This document shows positions 14,263 to 23,900 of a DNA stretch of 25,018 nt, piece by piece. The translations under genes were made by a program, and so were the position numbers. The notes below the pieces were generated by a model. The model had not been told where the DNA came from. It made no database searches and saw only the letters and a list, made by a program, of their open reading frames with translations. Location: positions 1-25,018 of IMG/VR virus record IMGVR_UViG_3300046167_000727. The stretch is one strand, 5' to 3'. Source of the stretch: a virus. Numbering within the stretch: the first letter of the stretch is position 1; every line of letters begins with the position of its first letter.

Positions 14263-15695
14263 AATATTACTAGTTCATCTAACCCTGTATTGTTTAACAT
14301 CCACATTGCATCTTCATAATTATTTAATATTGGTTTACCCTGAACATTAAAAGATGTGTTTAATAGTATAGGTTGTACACCATTGCTTTCCAATACAGTT
14401 AAAACTTTATATAAATAAGGATTAGAATTAGATGTAATTGTTTGAAGTCGAGCTGTGTTGTCTGCGTGAACTATTGAGTCAATGGAGTCATTTTTAAATA
14501 TAACTTTAGCATTGTGTGACATCCATAAATTTGTTGCGTTTGATTCAAACCATTTAGTTTTATCTTCCTCTCTACATAAAGGAGAAAAAGGTCTAAAAGA
14601 TTCTCTGTATTTTATAGTATTGTTTAACCTCTCTTTCATTCCTTTAGAAGGCAAACAAAGTATAGATCTATTTCCTAAAGCTCTAGCTCCATACTCACTG
14701 TTACCTTGAACTAAACCTATAATGTTTTTATCAATTATTTTTAAAGCAAACTCTTCAGCTGTTAAACTATTATGTTTATTTCCAGTCCAAGGCAAACCAA
14801 TATACATACTATTAAATTTTTCTTTTGGTCTGATTATTTCTAATAGACATCCTAATGCTAACCCTCTATCGTCAGGATTAGGAGAGACAAATGCGTTATG
14901 TCTAGCATTGTTTATAATATTCATAGCACCACCACCACAGAATATTATAGGCAAATCTTTTTTATAACCTTTTATAATATCATTAAATATAGATTCAAAA
15001 ACAAATTGAGATGTTGCTGCAATATCCTCTGGCTTCCCCTGTATATTTAACGACTGATATCTTTCGTGTGCTACATTAACATTGTCTACACTTTGCCCTA
15101 AATAATAACTATAAAACTTAGGGATTAAACTATAATCAATTTTGCCTAAACCTGCTAGCCCCATAATTTTTCCAGCATATACTAAATTTCCCCACCACCA
15201 ATTTTTCTCTGTCTTTATTGGCTCTAAGTAATGAGCAACAGCTGCATAAGAAACACATAAATCGATACCAATATTAGACAATAATTTAGGAGTGCTTCCT
15301 TTGATAGCTTCAAATATTTTAAAAAAACCCTCTTCACTTCCTCCGTCAAAACTTACAACTAAAGCTTTGTCATAGTCAGATTGATATAAACCATTTGCAC
15401 AATGAGCAGTATGATGAGGTATATACCTATACTCATCTGCTTCCACAAGTTGATGAAGATTATTATCACTGGTGTATCCAACCACAGAATATTTATTTAC
15501 ATTGTATTTGTTTTTTAAATACAGTATAATTTCTTTAAATGTATTCTCAGGATTATCAATAGGGAAATGATAAGCAAAGGCTGCATTTTTTATTCCAACC
15601 CATCTTTCAAGTTCTACTACTTCTTTTACTTTGTTATCTACCGCAATGCCAATAGCAGAATTATGGCTACCAAATACACCTAATTTAAAATCCAT
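14259..15695 (-). CDS. NodU/CmcH-family O-carbamoyltransferase
   Basis: This 478-residue protein shows all the family landmarks: YIPHHTAHCANG (residues 91-102, metal/carbamoyl-adenylate site), VVSFDGGSEEG (113-123), KIMGLAGLG (176-184), FCGGGAMNI (252-260), NPDDRGLALG (273-282), GNSEYGARALGNRSI (331-345), FRPFSPLCREE (367-377) and LNTSFNVQGKPI (445-456). These enzymes make carbamoyl-adenylate from carbamoyl phosphate and ATP and transfer the carbamoyl group to a sugar or antibiotic hydroxyl. It is shorter than typical bacterial members (about 550-600 residues), but the active-site motifs are complete. Placed between two fucosyltransferase-like genes, it most likely carbamoylates the sugar they attach. 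Marine phages and cyanophages are known to carry such genes, generally with unknown targets. Confidence 0.92.
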   Translation of the reverse strand: MDFKLGVFGSHNSAIGIAVDNKVKEVVELERWVGIKNAAFAYHFPIDNPENTFKEIILYLKNKYNVNKYSVVGYTSDNNLHQLVEADEYRYIPHHTAHCANGLYQSDYDKALVVSFDGGSEEGFFKIFEAIKGSTPKLLSNIGIDLCVSYAAVAHYLEPIKTEKNWWWGNLVYAGKIMGLAGLGKIDYSLIPKFYSYYLGQSVDNVNVAHERYQSLNIQGKPEDIAATSQFVFESIFNDIIKGYKKDLPIIFCGGGAMNIINNARHNAFVSPNPDDRGLALGCLLEIIRPKEKFNSMYIGLPWTGNKHNSLTAEEFALKIIDKNIIGLVQGNSEYGARALGNRSILCLPSKGMKERLNNTIKYRESFRPFSPLCREEDKTKWFESNATNLWMSHNAKVIFKNDSIDSIVHADNTARLQTITSNSNPYLYKVLTVLESNGVQPILLNTSFNVQGKPILNNYEDAMWMLNNTGLDELVIL

Positions 15696-15699
15696 TTAT

Positions 15700-16656
15700 T
15701 TAATATTCATTTACATAACAATTTTCCCAGCTATAATTTTCTTTTCCGTTGAATGTATAATTTAATAAAGTTTTACTACAATCTTTTTTTCCTTTGTAAT
15801 GTCTAATAATATTTATATAATCCGTGAATGTAGAGTATCGGCTTCCATAAAACAAATCAGCATTAGCGCACATTAAAGTGTCATAAGCTATTGATGAGAC
15901 CATATCTACATTTTTAAAGTCTGATAAATAATAACATTCATATCCATTTAAACATTCAAATAATTTTCTATTTTTTTCATCTGTTGCTATATATAAAGGT
16001 TTGTCTGTGTTTAAATATTTATCTATCATATCACGTAAATTTGTAAATAAACTGACTGTACTATCAGGTCTTGTCTGATTAAAATCTCCGCTTCGTATAT
16101 GTACAGCATTGTATGGCTGTGATATAAACTGTTCATTATATTTTGAGTTTAATTTTAATCCATTTCTTAATTTATATTTTATAATTTGTTTGTCTTTATC
16201 TTTTACACCTCCTATTAAATGATACCAATGCCCAAACATATTTCTAGGAAAATGTATAAATTTATCTGCATGGTTTAAATAATAAACATTTAAAGGTTTA
16301 GTGTAAGTATCTCCATTAACACCCCAATTAGGATGATTAGTTTCTGGCAAACATTTAATATCATTACAGATACCATCATAATATTGAATTTCAGATTCAT
16401 ATTTTTTATATTCAGGAACATCATAATAATCCACACAATTAAAATATTTAAAGAATAAATCTTTATTGAATAAATCCCAGAAATTAAAAAAAGATTTTTT
16501 TTGATCGTGTTCACTTAAAAATAAACAATAGACTCTATGAGGTATAATTAATTTTCTTTGCGTTATAACTGAAATAGCTGCTGCCATTTCATAAGTCATT
16601 CTAATGTTGTTTAATCCACCCCACCATGCATCAAACGATATGTACTTATCCTGCAT
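15700..16656 (-). CDS. Protein O-fucosyltransferase (POFUT)-like glycosyltransferase
   Basis: This 318-residue protein has the hallmarks of the GDP-fucose protein O-fucosyltransferase family. FDAWWGGLNNIRMTYEMAAA (residues 8-27) is the acceptor/donor loop equivalent to GGxNNQR. YNAVHIRSGDF (182-192) is the HxRxGD GDP-sugar motif. YIATDEKNRKLF (222-233) and YGSRYSTFTDYINIIR (270-285) are the conserved C-terminal region. POFUT-type enzymes attach fucose to Ser/Thr of folded protein domains in eukaryotes, and relatives act in plant wall glycoprotein synthesis. The N-terminus has no signal or membrane anchor, so it acts in the cytoplasm on proteins being assembled. It overlaps the dioxygenase gene by 11 nt and precedes the carbamoyltransferase by 4 nt. 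Assignment to the superfamily is firm; sugar and acceptor are inferred. Confidence 0.8.
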   Translation of the reverse strand: MQDKYISFDAWWGGLNNIRMTYEMAAAISVITQRKLIIPHRVYCLFLSEHDQKKSFFNFWDLFNKDLFFKYFNCVDYYDVPEYKKYESEIQYYDGICNDIKCLPETNHPNWGVNGDTYTKPLNVYYLNHADKFIHFPRNMFGHWYHLIGGVKDKDKQIIKYKLRNGLKLNSKYNEQFISQPYNAVHIRSGDFNQTRPDSTVSLFTNLRDMIDKYLNTDKPLYIATDEKNRKLFECLNGYECYYLSDFKNVDMVSSIAYDTLMCANADLFYGSRYSTFTDYINIIRHYKGKKDCSKTLLNYTFNGKENYSWENCYVNEY

Positions 16657-17926
16657 AAGACCAGTCTTTCAACTTGTAATGAACATAAAAATTTCTAAAA
16701 TATGTGCCGCCAAAAGATTCTAGTCTTGCATGCTCGCATTTAGCAGACTCATATAATATTATGTCTCCTGGTTGAGCATATACTTTATACCAATCTCCAT
16801 CGTGACCTTGAACATCTAACGGCCAATCTTCTGATTCGGGTTTGTTAGCGCACCCACAAGTTAAATTTTTATCTACAATAATAATAGAGCTAATGTGGTG
16901 GGTAGCTATTCTATCTACGTGTGCGGTTAAAGTTGCTCCTTTCAAATAAGATCTAATGCCATATATAAATGAAGGGTCTAAATTTTCTCCACTCCACTCT
17001 TCATGCATTGACTGTAACTCTGAATGAATGTAAGACCTTATAGCTGGTATAGCGTCAAAAGAAAGTATTTCGCTTCCCCCACCTTTTATTATATCTTCTT
17101 TTCCTTCAAACTTTTCTTCTTGAATTTTATCTTTTAATAAATAATAAGAATCATTAATGATATTCCACACATTATCAGGACACTTTTTTATAGCAAAACC
17201 ATTTTCGGTAAATGTTGGAAAATCATTAACGTTAGTAAATGTTTTCTTAGATGTATTTAAAGAATTATCTATTACATCTTTAGCAGAAGCTTTAACGATA
17301 TAAGATTCTCTTTTAATAGGCTCTGTCTTTTCTGCCATTTTAGTTTCCTTGTATAAATTTTCATCTCCAGCTCCATCCCAATTGTTTTCTCTCCACCAAG
17401 AAGTTACTATATATTTTTTCCCTTTTTCTACAGAAACACCTTCGTGTAAATATTGATTTTGATATTCTCCATCTTTTATATTTTCCCACCACAATCCCTT
17501 TCCTATTTCTGGTTCTATTGTTTTATTTAAATTAGGAAAATTAGTTCCACCCCCGACAAAATCATCATTAAGATAAATCATAAAAGTTTGAGTTCTGTTG
17601 CCTGAAGATTTACAATGCATATCGTATGCAGCTCCTGTAAAAAAATCATTGTGTGGTTTAAAATATTGACCTTCCTCATAAAGCTGACCTTGCAGGGCCT
17701 CTCCCTTACTTATGTCTAACTTTAAATAATCAGCTATTTTTTTATGTACACCTGCAACTAAAGAGTTGTTCATGTCTAAATTTGATGTGCTAGATGTTCG
17801 ATGGTCTGTTACGTCAGTTCGATCGGTGCCACCAACTACTACAGATGAACGAGTGTGATTTTCATTAATCATATTGATTAATTCATTACACTCTTGAACT
17901 GTTAAAAAGTTATTTATTTCCTCCAT
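16646..17926 (-). CDS. Two-domain 2OG-Fe(II) dioxygenase with N-terminal prolyl 4-hydroxylase-like domain
   Basis: A 426-residue fusion. The first domain (about 1-180) has the prolyl 4-hydroxylase pattern: DHRTSSTSNLD (residues 41-51), LYEEGQYFKPHNDFF with Fe ligands His92 and Asp94, TFMIYLNDDFVGGGTNFPN, then LHEGVSVEKGKKYIVTSWW with distal ligand His161 and 2-oxoglutarate-binding Lys171. After a charged linker (about 181-240), a second domain has GIRSYLKGATLTAHVDR (His336, Asp338), then GDIILYESAKCEHARL (His399) and Arg411. Both sets of Fe ligands are intact. Prolyl 4-hydroxylases of algae, plants and chlorella virus PBCV-1 act on Pro-rich repeats such as PAPK, so the flanking AP tracts are plausible substrates. 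It is the first gene of the cassette, after a 54-nt gap from the nozzle gene. Confidence 0.87.
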   Translation of the reverse strand: MEEINNFLTVQECNELINMINENHTRSSVVVGGTDRTDVTDHRTSSTSNLDMNNSLVAGVHKKIADYLKLDISKGEALQGQLYEEGQYFKPHNDFFTGAAYDMHCKSSGNRTQTFMIYLNDDFVGGGTNFPNLNKTIEPEIGKGLWWENIKDGEYQNQYLHEGVSVEKGKKYIVTSWWRENNWDGAGDENLYKETKMAEKTEPIKRESYIVKASAKDVIDNSLNTSKKTFTNVNDFPTFTENGFAIKKCPDNVWNIINDSYYLLKDKIQEEKFEGKEDIIKGGGSEILSFDAIPAIRSYIHSELQSMHEEWSGENLDPSFIYGIRSYLKGATLTAHVDRIATHHISSIIIVDKNLTCGCANKPESEDWPLDVQGHDGDWYKVYAQPGDIILYESAKCEHARLESFGGTYFRNFYVHYKLKDWSYAG

Positions 17927-17929
17927 TAG

Positions 17930-17978
17930 ATTTGATTTAATTTCATTAAAGGTAGAAATAATAATTTATTAATCAAAT
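17930..17978. promoter_or_regulatory. Inverted repeat in the gap before the modification cassette
   Basis: The 54-nt gap between the nozzle gene stop and the dioxygenase ATG contains an 8-bp perfect inverted repeat, ATTTGATT at 17930-17937 and AATCAAAT at 17971-17978, with 33 nt between. It could form a stem upstream of the start or be an operator. The surroundings are very AT-rich, so chance is possible. No consensus TAnnTTTG element or T-run terminator is present in this gap. Confidence 0.2.
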
Positions 17979-17980
17979 AT

Positions 17981-20900
17981 TTATGGACATCCTGTACAGT
18001 TTCCACCCCATGCTGATCCAGTCCAATATCTTACATTTCCACCATCTGATACAAATACTGCAGTTGGATACACAAAACTACATGAATTGTTTTCTCCATA
18101 ATAAACTGTAGAGGTGCATAAATCAGTAGTGTCAAAAAATCCTGTTATATTTCTCGTTGCAAGACACGCATCGTTACCTGAGTTTGCGTTTTGTTTAACG
18201 GTAATACCATTACAAGACACTGAAGGTGCAGGCGCTGGCGCAACAGGTACAGGAATAGGAGCAGGCGCTGGCGCTGGCACAGGAATAGGCGCAGGAGCAG
18301 GAGCAGGCGCTGGCACAGGAATAGGTGTTGGCGCTGCAGGCGCTGGCGCAGGGCTAGGTGCAACTGGTGCCGGTACTGGAGAAGGCGTTGCAGGCGCTGG
18401 AGCAGGCGCTGTTGGAGAAGGTGGTGTACACCCTCCACAACTCGATTCAACAGATATTGTAGTTACACTACAATCAGTCGCTGTATTAACAGCTATAATT
18501 TCCCAACACTTAGCTCCTGTAAATCCAGCTCCACAGGATCCTCCACCACCTCCGCTTATCTTAATTGCAACACCTATTGCGGAAGAACTATAGGTTCCAG
18601 ATAGAGTTATATAAGCAGTAGAACTTGCGTCATTACAATCTCTAATTTGAACATTTGTAGTTGGTGCTGCAGCCGGAGCCGGTGTTGGAGCTGGACTTGG
18701 AGCAGTACAACTTACTTTAGCCTGAACAACTCCTAATGCTGTAATTAATAATTTATAATCTGGGGTTGCTTGGCCCAAGACATTTGATACTCCAAACCAT
18801 TCTAATCCTCCATCAAATACTGTAGATTTAGAAGAATTAGCATACATTATATCGTTTACTTGTATTGCGTTTACATTTGCTGCATTAGTAAATATGTAAT
18901 TACTTGTAGCAAAATTACAAGCGGTAGACTCTATGTAACCATTAGTAGGCGTAGCGTTTACAAACATTGTCGGGTTTTCACAATCAAAACAATTGTTATG
19001 CGTTGTAAGCCCCACAATAGAAACTCCAGATGTACTAGATGTAGTTTGAGCACTAGAGAAACATAAGTCATTACCACCTACATTATATTCTATTACTGTT
19101 GGAATAGATGTTCCAAAAGGTATTTCAAATACTTGTGTACTGCTTGTTTGACATTCTGTATATTCTCTATATGTAGGAGGTTCACAATCAACACATCCTC
19201 CTGGATAATGAGCAGCTATAGTAACATCACAATCAAAAGTTGAAGATGAAGGATTTAATACATACCAACATCTAGTTCCGTCAAAATTAGGCGTATAAAC
19301 ACCACTACAATCAGTGCTTGTAAATTTAAACGCTTGATTTGTTGTGTATCCGTTTGTTCCCGTTATTCTTACTTTTCTAATTGGCGTAGTTGTTCCGCAT
19401 TCTGCTACGTCTATTAATTGAGAAATTACTGCTGGAGCTGGAGCAGGAGCAGGCGCTGGACCTGGACATCCTGTTTGTGATGAAACCAATTGAATATTAG
19501 AACAAGGAGAACCTTGATCTGTAGCAACACCAGGTGTGTTATTGTAGTAATAAAAAGTTCCTGTGCTTCCGTCAATAAATCTTTGTTGATTTTGAGGTTG
19601 TGTTGCTGATTCAAAATAACATCCTGGACTAGAATCACACGCTATTAAGAAATAAAATAATGGCGCTGCTGGAACTGGAGCAGGTATAACTGATGGAACT
19701 GGTACTATTGGTGCAGGCGCTGGAACTGGCACGACTGGCGCAGGCACTACTGGCGCTGGGGCTGGAACTGGAACCACTGGCGCTGGGGCTGGAACTGGTG
19801 ACGGACTTGGTGCAGCCGGACTTGGTGCAGGCACTGGCGATACTGAAGGTGCAGGCGCAGGTATTGGCGTAGGCACTACAGGCGCAGGTGTCGGTGTAAG
19901 TGAGGCTGTATAATCGTAAATTAAATATAAATTATTTTCATTCCCTACTGGCATGGTAAAGTTTGCAGTATATGTGTTAGGCGCATCTGCACTATTTGTT
20001 CCAATAACTGTTGCTGCTGCTAGTAAATTTGTAATGTCTGTAATATTATTAGCATAAGTAGTGTTAGTTCTTACAAATGCAAATGCGTCCGCAGCAACAT
20101 CAAAAACAAAATCATCAAAATTAATTTTATTAGAATATAAAGTAACAGTAGATCCATCTGGAGGTATCATAAGCGACCCTTGACCACCAGTTAAAACTTG
20201 ATATTGAGAAATAACAAATGATGTTGTGCCTGTTCCAAAAGTAACTAAATCAGATTGAATAGGTGAACTTGTTGTGTTATCCGTCCAGCTAAATTCATTA
20301 TGAATAAATTGTCCAGCATCTGTTGGGTTTGTTACACAGACACTGTATACATTTATAACATTTTCTGCAGGACAACTTACGTTAATCTCTATAGTGTCAT
20401 TTTGTGTGGAGTCTTGAGAAACAATAACGGTAGCTTGTGTTTGTGCTGGTGATTGTTTCGGGAAAGTAAAAGTTCCTGATTGATATACTGTGCCTGAGGT
20501 ATAAGTTATACCATCATAAATTACTTGAACAACATATCTGGTTTGAGACAAACTTCCCTCTGTTATAATTTGATCTCCACCTTCTGTTGTCACTAATATA
20601 CTGGTTTCACTTACCACGTCTTCTTCTCCCTCTTGTGGAATTGTATAAGTTACAGTAACAGTTCCTAACTGTTGAGTAACATCTACACAATAAATAAAGT
20701 CTGTGTTTGCAAGTACCGTTATGTTTTTACTAACACCACAAGCTAAACATAAAGGCACTTCTGGTTTTAATATAGTATTAGATGTTAAAACATACTCATT
20801 CATGTAAGGATCAAATCCTCCTAATTTTTGAGTAGTAAAAGAAACAGTAAATAAATCTCTAAACCAGCTTCTCATTCCTGTTTGAGAAATAATTATTAAT

Positions 20901-23900
20901 TGCTCATCTTTAAATGAACTACCTTTTAATTGAATTACAGCATTTCTTTTTGCATCTGTAAAATATTTGTTTTCTCCCCAAGCAGCAAAACTTTCAGGAT
21001 GATTACTAATACCAAAATTTTCAATTCTTGCAACTTGCTGTCCTAAAACAGTTGGTACAGATGTAAGTTGTCCGCCGCCAGAAGCGTCTGTTAGAATATC
21101 TTTACCAGCTAAAACATAAGATATTTTATCTTCTTGCAGCGTGAGTATGTCAGTTTTTCTTGCAAATAATATTTCAACATCACCATAAGATTCTTCAAGA
21201 GCTTTAAAATTTAACAATCCTAAATTAAATTCATTTAATTTGTTTACGTTACTTTCATCATTATATACTCCACTGTATGTTAAATCTGCAAATCTTAACG
21301 CTTTTTTATATTCTACGTTAGAAGTGGTAAAAATCCTATTTCCAAGATTCATAGTTTTTCCAACTAAAGAATCTCTTATCTTATAACTTTCAACACCATT
21401 ACCAAATGCATAACAATTAAAAAATCCTGTATTTACTAAACCTGAAACGTTGTTTTCTATATCTTGATTTACTAAATTACCCGCATGATTTCCTAATGTA
21501 TCTATACCAAAAGATAAATCATTTTCATACCATGCGTCAGGTAAAGCTTCATTAGGCTCTGTTTCAAATGCTATAAATGTATCTCTTCTAAAAACAACAA
21601 AACTTACTTGAGCAAAAGAAGCTCCATCATCATTAAGAAATCTACAAGCTGCTGTTCCGCTAACTAATATTGAGTATGTATTATCATTGGTATTCTGATA
21701 CCACCTGTAATAATTGTTTTCTAAAACATCAGATTTTGTAGTAGGGCTATTCGGTTCACCGCCAAACGTTGTATATAACTGTGTTCTAGTTGCGTCGTTT
21801 GTTGCTGCTCCGGTAGCTAAAGCAGTTCCAGCACCAGTAACTAGTCCGTCAATTACAATGTTCCCTACTGGGTCAGCTGGAGTTCCTGAAAAGGTAGTAG
21901 CATTGTTTTCTATAATGTATTTAGCATTACTATCTAAAAACCATTGATACATATCTGTATATGTATCGTCAGCAATAAAAGTTTGCTCTAATATACTTGT
22001 TCTTTGTTCACATAAATTCCCTGTACCATTACGAGTTTGTTCTATTTTCATCACAATCCTTGAACCTACAGGTACATTATATGTTGTGTTTGTTACTCCC
22101 TCAGTTGTATAAAAAGGATAATAAGCAACAGGATGATCATTTTCAATATAAGACCCAGCTCTTATTAAACCCAAATCGACAACATCGTTTACTTCTTCTT
22201 GCGTATCAAAATCTCGTGAGTTCATTTTCATATACGTGCCCCCTGGAACTGGACTTCCACTAGCAGGTGTAACAAAATCAGCTACCTGAACTGCTTTTTC
22301 TAAAACTGTTGCGTATCTACATGATTGCAAAGCACCACCTGCATCTCTTTTAATAATAAGTCTATCTCCCTCTTGCACTTTAGATGCGTTTTCTCCTTCT
22401 AATAATAAAAAAGTATTTTGAGAGTTAGGATCCTCAAAGAAGATACTTGCATATATAGTGTTATAATTTTCTCTATCTGGTTTTATACAAAACTTATATC
22501 TTGTCGCCCAACTTGGAGCTCTTTGTTCTGGGGGAATAGTTACATTAATTTGATTTTTAGATGTAGAAGCTGAACATGGAATATTTACAGTGTTGTTTGT
22601 GCTTACCAAAGCAGTCGACGCTCTGTTAAATTCATCCATATAAATAATACCCACTTCATATCCTCTATTACTATGTAAACTAGAAGTGTTTGCCACTTCT
22701 TGTATTGAACAATCAGCAGAAGTTATTTTATAATACTGTATAATTAAATCTGTTCCAGTTCCTGTTTCTTCGTATTGAGCACACATTAAAGCAAAGCTTA
22801 AAACATTACCTGTGCTTCCTGATAAAAAAATAGCTTCTCCTTTATTAGGAGGCGCAAGAGTAGCGTTAGTAATTCCCGTTTGGTTTATGTCATACTGAGG
22901 TGCAGAACTTCCTAATTGTGCTAACAAAGCATTATTAAACACATCTGTAAATGTTATCCCTGTACCGGCTTGGGCATTAACAACTGTTTGTATTGTGCCA
23001 TTAACGCCTCCTGTACCTACTTGATCTTTAAAATCTTGATTTGCAATTAATTCTAAAATAGGTGTAGCTGTATTGTTGTAATCTCTAGTTAATGTATAAG
23101 ACCATGATATTGTTGTTGGACCTTGACTTGTGTTTGGTAAAACAGCGGAACCTACAGCAAAAGAAGACTCTAGCTCAAAAGTAAAACTAAAGTTTAATAC
23201 TGAACCTTTAAGCATTTTATCTGTATTTCCAGCAAAATTTACATCTAACCTGTTAGCAGTACTAGTGTATGAATTTCCAAAAGCAGTATAACTTTGTTGA
23301 AAAAAAGTTGATGTTAAAGACGATAAAGAAATAGGAGTGCTTTGCAGTGAAACACTATAACTTAAATTAAGAGGAGAATTATATATAGTAGTTAAATCAT
23401 ATCCTTCCACATAATTACCATACACTAATCTATTTTCCATCAAAGTTTGTGCTTTAGCAAACCTTGGCACATTATCATATAATCTTAATATTTCAAATTC
23501 TGGTAAAACAGTAAATATTTTACTATTAGTAAAGGTAAAAGTATAATTAGTGTTATTTAACAACCCAGAGCTTGTCTTATCAATCCTTTCAATAATTTTA
23601 ATTGTGGGATCTGTAGCTTCTTTGAACAATAAATCTATACCTGTAACTAAAGCACTACCAGAATTATATTCTATATTAACTCCGTTAAATCTATTAATCA
23701 TTCCTTCATTTAAAAAACTGTTTGAAGAAAATTCAAATGCATTTGGAGCATAAGCTGGTTCAGAAAACTGAGAAGTTGCTGAATATTCATCATTAGCATA
23801 TTTATATCTATATGCAAAACAAATAAAATTGTCTTCCATATAGGCGTCTTCTAAGGATGTTTTAATTAAAGTAATAACTGGAGAAGCAATAGGTGGTTTT

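Noticed and set aside
12807-17926. Host-surface (LPS/capsule) glycan modification or serotype conversion cluster
   Set aside because: No flippase, polymerase, membrane-anchored transferase or sugar-nucleotide genes; the dioxygenases and flanking Pro-rich virion proteins favour a protein target. It is not formally excluded.
18145-18450. Leu/Gln/Arg-rich ORF on the - strand within the AP tract
   Set aside because: Out-of-frame shadow of the repeat; low complexity and no initiation context.
18114-18593. Gly/Ala-rich ORF on the + strand resembling a glycine-rich repeat protein
   Set aside because: It is the exact antisense of the AP-rich coding tract; GCN/GGN complements of Pro and Ala codons create it automatically.
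18224-19897. CRISPR array or diversity-generating repeat
   Set aside because: The repeats are contiguous, in frame and encode protein; there are no unique spacers, no reverse transcriptase and no template/variable repeat pair.
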